From a bacterium (GTDB lineage: Bacteria; Bacteroidota; Ignavibacteria; SZUA-365), in NCBI GenBank assembly GCA_020444325.1, contig JAHLLD010000006.1, forward strand, positions 172,622 to 236,621: 64,000 bases of DNA, in the 5' to 3' direction. Positions within the stretch are counted from its first letter, which is position 1. Every line of letters begins with the position of its first letter. The notes beneath the pieces were generated by a model. The model was not told the DNA's origin. It ran no database searches and saw only the letters and a list, made by a program, of their open reading frames with translations. The position numbers and the translations under genes were made by a program. Shown here piece after piece: positions 26,933 through 33,821 of the stretch.

Positions 26933-27553
26933 CTAGTCAGGGTCGATAACGTACGCGATCCCAAGTTGTACGGTGGGAGAGATGTAATACCGCATATGCC
27001 ATGTTCCCTCCAGCGACAGCTCGATGCGATCAGCGACGCGTCCTTCAAGCGCAAAGCCAAGCACACCGCTGACATGAAAAGATTCCACACCGGCGGTGGT
27101 ATAGACTTGTCCGTCATACTCACGGACCAGGTCATCCTTGTCCTGATACGACAGCCCCATTCCCCCAAGCAGATTGAAATACACCGGCCGGTACAGCGCA
27201 ATCGAATACCGTGCGATTGCATTCAATTCCAGGATACGATTCCACGGCTCATTGACGAGATTCATTTCCCATTCCCCTCCGCGGTATCGATGCCAGGAAT
27301 AATCCAGGACAGCCTCAACGGCGAACGATTCACTTGTGCGCCTGCGGATTCCAATTCCGAGAATGGGACCACGTTCCCAGTTCCACTCGCACCCTCCACC
27401 TCCAATACCTCCGATGCATGCTTCTCCGTAATCGCTGTATCCTCCCTTGACGACAACGGCATACGACTGTGCCTGCAGACTGGATACCGGGAGCATCCCG
27501 AGCAGCAGACCCAGCGCCAATACGATGGAATACCTCTTCGGCCAGTTTCGCAT
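26933..27553 (-). CDS. Outer-membrane beta-barrel protein
   Basis: A 206-residue exported protein with a signal peptide (MRNWPKRYSIVLALGLLLGMLPVSSLQAQ) followed by alternating amphipathic strands (SYAVVVKGGYSDYGEACIGG, FAVEAVLDYSWHRYRGG, PVYFNLLGGMGLSYQDK, VSGVLGFALEGRVADRIELSLEGTW) and a C-terminal VQLGIAYVID strand. It is a small 8-strand-type barrel. One disulphide may link C50 and C59 region residues. Met at 27553 begins the signal; an alternative Met lies 4 codons earlier. It stands alone. Function unknown. Confidence 0.65.
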   Translation of the reverse strand: MRNWPKRYSIVLALGLLLGMLPVSSLQAQSYAVVVKGGYSDYGEACIGGIGGGGCEWNWERGPILGIGIRRRTSESFAVEAVLDYSWHRYRGGEWEMNLVNEPWNRILELNAIARYSIALYRPVYFNLLGGMGLSYQDKDDLVREYDGQVYTTAGVESFHVSGVLGFALEGRVADRIELSLEGTWHMRYYISPTVQLGIAYVIDPD

Positions 27554-27731
27554 ACATCCACCCATTAGTAATTCTGCACAACGATCACATTTTCACACTA
27601 CGTTAATACAACCTCTAAAGAGAAGAAAACCATAAAATCGTCCTTCTTGCTTTGAAGGACCCCCCTCTTGAATCTAAAGAGGTGATACTGTAACGTTGGA
27701 AAGCGTTGCTCCACCAAGAAAATGGCTTCCA

Positions 27732-28220
27732 ATGTACTCCGATGGAAAGCTCAGCAAGTACGTTTTGGTCTGTGCTGTACTGCTATTCGCTTCAGTTCTG
27801 CCTGCATGTTCCGATGACGCGGACTCCCCAACGGATGCCGGAGCCGGGGGGTGGTTCCTCAGATTCACATGGAATGGCACCATCCGGGTATCGTGGGCAG
27901 AAGCGCCGGTATTGCGGTTTGAAAGAGCGCAGTATTTCAGCCTCGAAACAGACGCAAACTGGACAACGAGTTGGGGAAATGAACCTGATACCCTCATGGG
28001 GTATTGGAAATTATCCGGATCACGGTTAAACGATATCATGTGGTTGATTGACAAATTTGAATTGGATGGTCTTGTTCAAAATCTGTCAACGAGGGAAAAC
28101 GAACCCTGCGTTATCTTTTACAACAGGTCGCTGGGGCAGTACAATCTCCCACAAGCTGTGTTTCGTGATGCCCAGGGCAACAGCCTTATGACAGCAGACA
28201 TCACGGTGTATCAGAAATAG
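27732..28220 (+). CDS. Hypothetical lipoprotein
   Basis: A 162-residue predicted lipoprotein. The signal peptide (KYVLVCAVLLFASVLPAC) ends in a lipobox, followed by an acidic linker (SDDADSPTDAG), the usual pattern of exported Bacteroidota-type lipoproteins. The mature domain (GGWFLRFTWNGTIRVSW, LRFERAQYFSLETDANW) looks beta-rich. I do not recognise the family. The preferred start is the Met at 27732 near the signal peptide; an upstream Met at 27696 is possible. No obvious operon partner. Confidence 0.55.
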   Translation: MYSDGKLSKYVLVCAVLLFASVLPACSDDADSPTDAGAGGWFLRFTWNGTIRVSWAEAPVLRFERAQYFSLETDANWTTSWGNEPDTLMGYWKLSGSRLNDIMWLIDKFELDGLVQNLSTRENEPCVIFYNRSLGQYNLPQAVFRDAQGNSLMTADITVYQK

Positions 28221-28336
28221 TCCTGGAGCACAAGCACTCGGATACCATACGCGACGGCTCAGCGGTCCCCGCCCGGAACCATCCAAACGGCATGGCGGTT
28301 CAGCTATCACGTCAAAGCCCAAACAGCGAGGAGCGT

Positions 28337-28657
28337 ATGAGTATCAAACGCGTATGGCATGGATGGACCACATTGGAGAATGCAGATGCATACCAGGAGG
28401 TTCTCAGTAACACGGTATTGCCTGGTATCGAAGCGAAGAACATTCCCGGCTTTCGACAGGTGATAGTGTTGAGAACAGAACATTCTGAGGAAGTGGAATT
28501 CGTAACCATCATGACTTTCGATTCGATTCAGAACGTCATCGACTTCCAGGGAGAGGACTACAGGAAATCGTATGTCCCCGATGTCGCTCAGAAGGTTCTG
28601 AAACGCTGGGACCAGGAAGCCGCCCACTACGAACTGATCGAAACCAGGGATCAATAA
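28337..28657 (+). CDS. Antibiotic-biosynthesis-monooxygenase-like (ABM) domain protein
   Basis: A 106-residue cytoplasmic protein that fits the dimeric alpha-beta barrel of the ABM family: an opening strand (IKRVWHGWTT), a helix (NADAYQEVLSNTVLPGIEAKNIPGF) and paired strands (RQVIVLRTEHSEEVEFVTIMTFDS). The signature layout 'strand, pi-helix, GF-x-x, strand' is kept. Such proteins act as small cofactor-free oxygenases, haem-degrading proteins or stress-response subunits. A GAGGAG box stands just upstream of the Met at 28337, which fixes the start. It is a single gene. Activity cannot be assigned. Confidence 0.7.
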   Translation: MSIKRVWHGWTTLENADAYQEVLSNTVLPGIEAKNIPGFRQVIVLRTEHSEEVEFVTIMTFDSIQNVIDFQGEDYRKSYVPDVAQKVLKRWDQEAAHYELIETRDQ

Positions 28658-28777
28658 TACACGTAGGTGAGACTGACCGTGCTTGACGCTCTGGGACGTG
28701 ATTACCAGGTGCGCTATCGCAGCAGGGCAACAGCGATGCTCGCGATCCCGATTCTGATCTGCATATCCTCTCTCCTG

Positions 28778-29143
28778 TCACGTGGCTATCCTATTCTGAG
28801 ATTTTCTCTTTCTCGATCGGTACAGAAATGGGAAGGCAATAAAAGCTGAGCCGACAAAAATCGAGCTTATGCCCTGATGTCGCTGCAATGGTGTCATGGG
28901 CTCAGTGTACGTTGCTGCTACTTTCTCCTTCCAGTGATCAGTGACATTGATGTGAGGCAAGGCATCCTTTAATTCACGTAGCGCCTGTTCCTTCGATGGA
29001 GGACTGAATGTAAAATGCCTGCCAATCTTCGTACCGCCCTGCAGATCTTCGTACTCACACCACGCGAAGTAAGGAGCATACGTAAATCCTGCACCAATGA
29101 TGAGCAGTCCAATCATTACCGACAAATACATCACCCACTTCAT
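28778..29143 (-). CDS. Small two-helix membrane protein
   Basis: A 121-residue protein with a transmembrane helix at each end (YLSVMIGLLIIGAGFTYAPYF and ISSIFVGSAFIAFPFLY), a soluble loop of about 70 residues between them, and a basic tail (RSRKRKSQNR). The topology suggests an inner-membrane protein with an exported loop and both termini in the cytoplasm. The Met at 29143 is followed directly by the first helix. A direct-repeat motif lies 71 bases upstream (29214-29231) and recurs upstream of the neighbouring gene. No family recognised. Confidence 0.5.
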   Translation of the reverse strand: MKWVMYLSVMIGLLIIGAGFTYAPYFAWCEYEDLQGGTKIGRHFTFSPPSKEQALRELKDALPHINVTDHWKEKVAATYTEPMTPLQRHQGISSIFVGSAFIAFPFLYRSRKRKSQNRIAT

Positions 29144-29213
29144 AGAACCTCCGATGATCATGATAACGAGCCCCCCTTATTTACAGGTCTTCCAGCACAT
29201 GTCGAACACCCGT

Positions 29214-29231
29214 ACATCCAATAAACATCCA
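29214..29231 (-). repeat. Direct-repeat box TGGATGT-TTAT-TGGATGT, copy A
   Basis: On the minus strand this 18-base sequence is TGGATGTTTATTGGATGT: two heptamers with starts 11 bases apart. An identical copy occurs at 30406-30423. Both lie upstream of minus-strand genes (28778-29143 and 29305-30153), so a shared activator or repressor site is possible. Confidence 0.5.
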
Positions 29232-29304
29232 CGGTCGCCCAGCAGCCTTCCGGAAAGTGTCGCATTGTTGCATGCAATTTGGAGTGTGTGTGCTCCACTC
29301 GAAA

Positions 29305-30153
29305 TCACTCCACCCAGTGACCAAATGTAGTTTCCTGCTGCCAGCCGTCATCTCTCTGGATCAGGATTGCTTTGGACCCGGTGAAGCAACCATCTGCGAT
29401 GGAGACTATCACTTTCTTCATCGATGGAGAAAAGATAAACCGACCAACAGCTTTCAGCGTCGGTAAGCCGTAGTAATCACCCCAGTGACCGGGACATATC
29501 GGGAAAAAACTGTCGACCCATGTGAAGCGAATGTCGTTCTCTGATTTCTTAAACCTGTAGTCCTGCAGATCCGTATGGCCATTGAGGAACGCCCGGAAGG
29601 CAACGTTCCGGCCTTCATCGAGATAGAGAACTTTGCGCGGGGATTGAAGACGAGGCCGCCACTTCCTGTATGTCAGTTGACTGAGGATCCTACCCGTGAC
29701 CATCGGCTCCCAATAAGATTGCGATGCAAGAGTATCCCAATCCATCGCGTCTTCTGCAACTGAATATCTAATACTATCGCGGACAACGATGTATTCACCC
29801 TGACTCGTTAATTGCGCGCTGTCTTCTGGTCTGTAGTGTTCAGCGAGATGAGGGAAGCGGGGCCTGAAAGTGATATTGATCACCTCATCGCAAAGCTTCG
29901 CCATGCTATCTCGAGGACTGTTCGACACTTCCTTCCTTCCCTCATCAGCCCAGGCATCGAGGAAGGCGTGCATACGTTTGCGGGCGTAATCCTCATCCGT
30001 ATCCCTGACTTCGTAGATTGCCCACAACGAATCGAGATACACCTGGGCTTGCTGAAGCGACAGGGAATCAAGTTCTTCATTGTTGCACTGGGTGCGCTCG
30101 GGTATACCTACGAGGAAGAAGAAAGTGAAGACAGCGAGTATCAGGCGTGGCAT
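29305..30153 (-). CDS. Hypothetical exported protein
   Basis: A 282-residue predicted secreted protein. A signal peptide (MPRLILAVFTFFFLVGIPERTQC) leads into a helical section rich in acidic and basic residues (LQQAQVYLDSLWAIYEVRDTDEDYARKRMHAFLDAW) and then a mixed region with several aromatic turns (FTWVDSFFPICPGHWGDYYGLPTLKAVGRFIF). The last part, VSIADGCFTGSKAILIQRDDGWQQE, recalls C-terminal strands of secreted Bacteroidota hypotheticals. Met at 30153 was chosen because it begins the signal peptide; the frame is open for 44 codons further upstream. No family recognised. Confidence 0.5.
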   Translation of the reverse strand: MPRLILAVFTFFFLVGIPERTQCNNEELDSLSLQQAQVYLDSLWAIYEVRDTDEDYARKRMHAFLDAWADEGRKEVSNSPRDSMAKLCDEVINITFRPRFPHLAEHYRPEDSAQLTSQGEYIVVRDSIRYSVAEDAMDWDTLASQSYWEPMVTGRILSQLTYRKWRPRLQSPRKVLYLDEGRNVAFRAFLNGHTDLQDYRFKKSENDIRFTWVDSFFPICPGHWGDYYGLPTLKAVGRFIFSPSMKKVIVSIADGCFTGSKAILIQRDDGWQQETTFGHWVE

Positions 30154-30285
30154 GAAAATGTCCCTCCGAGTGGTCCAGCTATGCAGCAAGTTCGTCAGCG
30201 TGCCGCCGAGATGCAAGACCATTCTCTCTGAAATCGATTCCGAACTCGATCTTCGGAAAGAACATCCCGCCTTAATTCCATGCAC

Positions 30286-30580
30286 GCGAGATCGTTAGAG
30301 TGGACGGCATGGAGGTCTACGGTGATGGGGAATCACGATTCTACTCGCAGATGGGCAGAATCAGACGCGGAGGATGATACTATTGCGGTAATTCGCCCAC
30401 CGAAAACATCCAATAAACATCCATCATCAGGTGAATCCTGGTGGATACAGCCCATTCCATTGGACACGAAACTACGATAACAATACGCTCGTCGTAATTA
30501 TTGCAACCCCTTGATATCACAGCCCTCGCACTCAAAACTCACGCTGTTCTCATTGAGGTTCCGGAGTGCTCCACAACGAT
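30286..30580. other. Non-coding spacer before tRNA-Ser
   Basis: About 300 bases without a gene I can support, between a hypothetical exported protein and the terminator of tRNA-Ser. It contains the second copy of the 18-base direct-repeat box (30406-30423). No other structure was noticed. Confidence 0.5.
30406..30423 (-). repeat. Direct-repeat box TGGATGT-TTAT-TGGATGT, copy B
   Basis: Identical over 18 bases to 29214-29231, on the same strand, about 250 bases upstream of the hypothetical protein gene 29305-30153. Beyond the 18 bases the flanks differ, so this is not simply a long duplication. Confidence 0.5.
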
Positions 30581-30608
30581 AAAAGCCCCGTCAGTTGACG
30601 GGGCTTTT
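30581..30608 (-). terminator. Intrinsic terminator after tRNA-Ser
   Basis: Perfect stem AAAAGCCCCGTCA / TGACGGGGCTTTT with a 2-base gap, 6 bases after the 3' end of the tRNA gene. On the minus strand the G+C stem is followed by a run of T, as in a Rho-independent terminator. Confidence 0.85.
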
Positions 30609-30614
30609 GCTTTG

Positions 30615-30703
30615 CGGAGAGGGAGGGATTCGAACCCTCGATACCAGTTTCCCAGTATGACGGTTTAGCAAACCGTTGGTTTCAGCCACTCACCCACCTC
30701 TCC
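30615..30703 (-). tRNA. tRNA-Ser (GCU anticodon)
   Basis: An 89-base cloverleaf on the minus strand. The 7-bp acceptor stem is GGAGAGG/CCTCTCC with a G discriminator. The anticodon stem ACGGT/ACCGT encloses the loop TTGCTAA, giving anticodon GCT (reads AGC/AGU). A long variable arm (the stretch around CATACTGGGAAACTGGTAT) and the T-arm GAGGGTTCGAATCCCTC follow, as expected for a class II tRNA-Ser. CCA is not encoded. A terminator follows at 30581-30608. No integrase or duplicated tRNA end lies nearby. Confidence 0.95.
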
Positions 30704-30772
30704 GGGGATGCCATTAGGCTGATTTCAAAGATAGCAAATCGGCGTGGCTGATGCAATAGATGTGCGACGGAA

Positions 30773-31486
30773 TCACAGCTTGGGAAGGAGCAGTACGGCG
30801 TTGCTGCTGAGTGTTGCGGATTCGAGATGGCCGGATTTCCTGCCGTCCGCTGTCACCATATGTACGTGCATGTTGCTGCCATGATGCGTGAAAATGCCGT
30901 GATGATGGTCCGAGTAGAAGCCGAGGAGGCGTACGTCGGCATTCTCCAGCGAGAAATGGACCTGCACCTGCTCGCACTTTTCCCTGCTGTGCGTTGTGGT
31001 ATCGGTCTTGTTCACGACGTGGTATGCTACATAGGGCAGAACGCCGCGAACGCCGAACGGGAAGGCGTCATTCACATCAATTCCGTGTTCGACTGCTGCT
31101 CGGGCGACAAAATTTTCTAGGCCGGCGAGATCCTGAACTTCTGCGGGAATGGGTACCTCCTGCCAGGAAGGGACTTCGGCGTAAACAAGGAAGCTGGCAC
31201 GCACTTCGAACGTGCTGGCGACGGACACGGTGTCAGACTGCACACGAGCGATTGACGGACGCCCGTTCCAGACTGTGATCTCGCCCTGCAGTCCTTCAAC
31301 CGGACCAATTGCGTACACAGGGGCATCCGGGGCGAAGTCCGTCAAATCCATCGTCGGACGTAAATCTCCATCACGCATGACCTTCCTGATTTCCCCGGCG
31401 GTATACACCTGTGGCGTCTGTGCGGCAAGCACCCCGCAGACACACAACATTGTGAAACCGAAAAGGATTATTCTTCTATTGACCAT
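30773..31486 (-). CDS. Secreted acetolactate-decarboxylase-like protein
   Basis: A 237-residue protein with a signal peptide (MVNRRIILFGFTMLCVCGVLAAQ) and an alpha-acetolactate-decarboxylase-like fold. Matches are GPVEGLQGEITVWNG, equivalent to the G-x-x-x-G-E motif, and FYSDHHHGIFTHHGSNMHVHMVTADGRKSGHLESATL, equivalent to the H-x-H...GGH metal site near the C terminus. Acetolactate decarboxylase makes acetoin from acetolactate and is usually cytoplasmic in fermenters, so an exported form is unusual. Some zinc ligands seem present (HVHM, GHLE). It stands alone downstream of a lipoprotein gene on the same strand. Enzyme activity unproven. Confidence 0.65.
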   Translation of the reverse strand: MVNRRIILFGFTMLCVCGVLAAQTPQVYTAGEIRKVMRDGDLRPTMDLTDFAPDAPVYAIGPVEGLQGEITVWNGRPSIARVQSDTVSVASTFEVRASFLVYAEVPSWQEVPIPAEVQDLAGLENFVARAAVEHGIDVNDAFPFGVRGVLPYVAYHVVNKTDTTTHSREKCEQVQVHFSLENADVRLLGFYSDHHHGIFTHHGSNMHVHMVTADGRKSGHLESATLSSNAVLLLPKL

Positions 31487-31502
31487 GGGAAACAACTCAG
31501 AT

Positions 31503-31934
31503 TTAATAGACAAGTATTGGAACTATAGTATCCTTCTTCAGTGTCCATGCATAGCCGAACTGGCTGCTGTCGATCTGTCGATTACCGTAATGAAGGGTCG
31601 AACCTGGAATGAGAGTGTCGATGCCGAGCTCGGAAAACAACCATTCGTGCTTCTCGCCCATATGAATTGGTGCGCAGGCTATCCTCATCTTGTCCACGAT
31701 ATGAAACATACCTTCCTTATCCGGTTGCCAGAGGGTTAAACGGTAATTCTCAAGCACTCCCTTGCCTGCATACTGCGCTACAATACTCGAATCCGTCATC
31801 ATCAGCTTCAGTGGATGCGGGTGTTCTTTCATGTACTGCGCGGCCTCTTCAGCAGAGGGACGATCGCTGCAAGCGCAGATAAACAGAGCAGCAACGCACA
31901 GAAGCGTCAGACATGATCTATTTCCAACTCTCAT
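31503..31934 (-). CDS. Hypothetical lipoprotein
   Basis: A 143-residue lipoprotein: signal MRVGNRSCLTLLCVAALFICAC with lipobox FICAC, then SDRPSAEEAAQYMKEHPHPLKLMM. The mature domain has strands (GVLENYRLTLWQPDKEGMFHIVDKMRIACAPIH) but no recognised motif. Its ATG shares a base with the stop of the upstream membrane-protein gene (TGATG), so the pair is translationally coupled. The secreted acetolactate-decarboxylase-like gene follows 16 bases later. No function assigned. Confidence 0.55.
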   Translation of the reverse strand: MRVGNRSCLTLLCVAALFICACSDRPSAEEAAQYMKEHPHPLKLMMTDSSIVAQYAGKGVLENYRLTLWQPDKEGMFHIVDKMRIACAPIHMGEKHEWLFSELGIDTLIPGSTLHYGNRQIDSSQFGYAWTLKKDTIVPILVY

Positions 31935-32284
31935 CACGTTACCCCGGCTTCGGATTCCTTTTCCTTCTCCATACTCAATTGCCTCCAACCGATGAGTAGC
32001 AACGCAAATCCGTAAATGGAGTAAACAACCCATTCTACTCGAGGGACATCCGTGAGCGCGTAGAAAATGTTTACCGCACCGACCACTCCGATCATAATGC
32101 TGTAGCCCCATCCCCACCCGATTCCTGAACGGCCTTTGAGAAAAAACATTGCTCCGCCAGTGACGATGAGCAATTCGGAAAACACGTACAGTGCGATCTG
32201 GCCATTTGCACCATCTTCCAGACCATACTCGGTCTTCAGGTAAATCCCTGCCATGCCGATGACAAATCCCCAGAATGTCCTCAT
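31934..32284 (-). CDS. Small polytopic membrane protein
   Basis: A 116-residue protein with four hydrophobic helices (FWGFVIGMAGIYL; IALYVFSELLIVTGGAMFFL; WGYSIMIGVVGAVNIFYAL; VVYSIYGFALLLIGW) and short charged ends, so an inner-membrane protein. Its stop overlaps the start of a lipoprotein gene at 31934. One copy of the TATGCA palindrome lies 26 bases upstream (32310-32326). No family recognised. Confidence 0.55.
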   Translation of the reverse strand: MRTFWGFVIGMAGIYLKTEYGLEDGANGQIALYVFSELLIVTGGAMFFLKGRSGIGWGWGYSIMIGVVGAVNIFYALTDVPRVEWVVYSIYGFALLLIGWRQLSMEKEKESEAGVT

Positions 32285-32309
32285 ACCTGCCCTCTCATGA
32301 ATGAATAAT

Positions 32310-32326
32310 TATGCACTTTCTGCATA
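32310..32326. repeat. Palindrome TATGCA-N5-TGCATA, copy 2
   Basis: TATGCACTTTCTGCATA, 26 bases upstream of the small membrane-protein gene on the minus strand. It is identical over 17 bases to the copy at 32492-32508 and, in reverse complement, to the one at 55716-55732. Confidence 0.75.
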
Positions 32327-32435
32327 TTTCTCCGCGGGATGGCGTGAAATGCGCCCGAAAGCGAACTCCGCGCAAGATACCATCGAATTTGTGTCAGGCG
32401 CAATAAGAGGCTATTTTGTCCGCAACCAACCCCTA

Positions 32436-32471
32436 TAAAAAAACACCCCTCTGCGTCGAAACACAGAGGGG
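32436..32471 (-). terminator. Intrinsic terminator after rpmB
   Basis: Stem CCCCTCTG/CAGAGGGG around a 10-base loop, followed on the minus strand by a run of 7-8 T. It lies 70 bases beyond the rpmB stop and should end the ribosomal protein transcript. The TATGCA palindrome copy at 32492 lies between the gene and the stem. Confidence 0.85.
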
Positions 32472-32491
32472 CGCTCTTCACTCATACATTT

Positions 32492-32508
32492 TATGCACTT
32501 TCTGCATA
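32492..32508. repeat. Palindrome TATGCA-N5-TGCATA, copy 3
   Basis: TATGCACTTTCTGCATA, 33 bases downstream of the rpmB stop and before its terminator. The order palindrome, then TAAAA, then GC-rich stem is the same as downstream of cydB (55716-55771). Confidence 0.75.
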
Positions 32509-32540
32509 TTTCCCGGGAAGGGAGGGCAGAAAGGGGGAGA

Positions 32541-32765
32541 TTACAACAGGCCGGCCTTCTGAAGGGTGACGAAGGCGCCGTTCTTGTTGATGGTCTTGAG
32601 GGCGCGGGCGCTGATGCGCACGGTCACGAAGCGCTTCTGCTCCGGAATATAGATTTTCTTCTTCTGAAGATTCGGGAGCTGACGGCGTTTGACGCGGTTG
32701 TGCGAGTGGGAAACGTGGTTTCCAACCAGCGGACCTTTACCCGTCACCTGACATTTGCGAGCCAT
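32541..32765 (-). CDS. rpmB: 50S ribosomal protein L28
   Basis: A 74-residue ribosomal protein: MARKCQVTGKGPLVGNHVSHSHNRVKRRQLPNLQ is the L28 N terminus. It lacks the two zinc-binding CxxC pairs of some L28 forms (only one Cys), so it is the zinc-free type. The start at 32765 follows the S18 stop by 28 bases on the minus strand. It is the last gene of the ribosomal cluster, ended by the terminator at 32436-32471. Confidence 0.95.
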   Translation of the reverse strand: MARKCQVTGKGPLVGNHVSHSHNRVKRRQLPNLQKKKIYIPEQKRFVTVRISARALKTINKNGAFVTLQKAGLL

Positions 32766-32793
32766 TGATCTATCCTCTTCGTTTATCGATTGC

Positions 32794-33051
32794 TTACTTG
32801 AGTCCTTCGCCCACGAACGGCATGAAGGCCATGTAACGCGCGCGCTTGATCGCTTCAACGACGCGACGCTGATTCTTTGCAGACAGGCCGGTCAGACGGC
32901 GCGGGAGAATCTTGCCCTGGTCGTTGGTGAAGCGCTCGAGGAACTTGCTTTCCTTGTAGTCGATGTAAATGACGTCCTGTCCGCGGAACGGATCGGGACG
33001 GCGCTTTGCAACATTCGAACGGCGGCGGCCGCCACGTCTCTGGGGTCTCAT
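32794..33051 (-). CDS. rpsR: 30S ribosomal protein S18
   Basis: An 85-residue ribosomal protein with a basic N-terminal tail ([19 protein letters not shown]) and the S18 core [53 protein letters not shown]. It is normally next to rpsF and ssb or rplI, but here it is between rpmE and rpmB. Its start overlaps the rpmE stop by 4 bases. S18 pairs with S6 on the platform of the small subunit. Confidence 0.96.
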   Translation of the reverse strand: MRPQRRGGRRRSNVAKRRPDPFRGQDVIYIDYKESKFLERFTNDQGKILPRRLTGLSAKNQRRVVEAIKRARYMAFMPFVGEGLK

Positions 33052-33281
33052 GCGCTCTGACTCTCCTTCTTCTTGGCTTCGTTGTACTTGGCATAACGGC
33101 GATTGAATTTCTCAACGCGGCCTGCCGAGTCGATGATTTTCTGCTTGCCCGTGTAGAACGGGTGGCACTGCGAACAGATTTCTATTTTCAGCGTCTCGCG
33201 CGTCGAGCGCGTGACAAAGGTCGAGCCGCAGCTGCACGTCACTTCACATTTGTGATAGCGCGGATGCAAATTTTCTTTCAT
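33048..33281 (-). CDS. rpmE: 50S ribosomal protein L31 (zinc-binding type)
   Basis: A 77-residue L31: [57 protein letters not shown]. The CxC plus CxxC set (CSCG, CSQC) is the zinc-binding form. It overlaps the rpsR start by 4 bases and follows the small DUF4295-like gene by 11 bases. Confidence 0.96.
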   Translation of the reverse strand: MKENLHPRYHKCEVTCSCGSTFVTRSTRETLKIEICSQCHPFYTGKQKIIDSAGRVEKFNRRYAKYNEAKKKESQSA

Positions 33282-33292
33282 TGTATCACCAA

Positions 33293-33463
33293 TTAAAATT
33301 TCATGTTCTGCAGGTCATTGACGCTCGCGACACGCATCATGCGCTCGCGGAACTTCCAGGACTTGGTGTCCTCGTCGTAAATGGACACGATGGCCTTGAT
33401 GGATACTCCTTCAGCCTTGTCCTTCGCCTTCGACTTGTCGGCAAATGTCTGTTTCTTCGCCAC
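33293..33463 (-). CDS. Small basic DUF4295-like protein beside ribosomal genes
   Basis: A 56-residue protein with a GTG start: (M)[18 protein letters not shown], then [37 protein letters not shown]. An AGGAG box lies 7 bases before the GTG. The AKK opening and central strand pattern resemble DUF4295 proteins, which in Bacteroidota are encoded with L28/L33 genes and are thought to be ribosome-associated. It is the first gene of the minus-strand unit with rpmE, rpsR and rpmB. No L33 gene (rpmG), the usual partner, is present here. The family call is tentative. Confidence 0.6.
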   Translation of the reverse strand: MAKKQTFADKSKAKDKAEGVSIKAIVSIYDEDTKSWKFRERMMRVASVNDLQNMKF

Positions 33464-33821
33464 GATCGTTCTCCTGATGATATCTCATCGAAAATTCTGC
33501 TTCAGTCAAAGCAGAATTAAATGTAAGAAACAATCCGTCCAGAGTCAATAGTTTTCTCAGGTGGGACGGATACTCCACCCCTGCACAATGCGTTGCAGCC
33601 ATCGTGCGGGACAGGACAACAAGTATACGGAAGCGGCCCGACCTGTGCAAGTGCCTTCTTTTATACCCCCCTCAAACGAGGCTCGCACGCCAGAAAGGGG
33701 ACGGCTGCAGCATCAGGGACACCCCGGCACCTCGAGGGAGCCCCCATTCACCTTGAGGAAAGCGCGCCGGTTGCGTATGTTAGGGGATTGACCCTGTTTT
33801 CTCTATCAGACGGGAGCCCAC
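33464..33821. other. Divergent intergenic region, no gene recognised
   Basis: About 358 bases between the divergently transcribed ribosomal cluster and the spermidine-synthase-like gene. Short open frames here lack family features. Promoters for both directions should lie here, but I could not pin them down. No riboswitch-like fold was recognised. Confidence 0.5.

Noticed and set aside
30615..30703. tRNA-Ser as an integration site of a genomic island
   Set aside because: No integrase and no duplicated tRNA 3' end were seen on either side, although the flanking genes are hypothetical.
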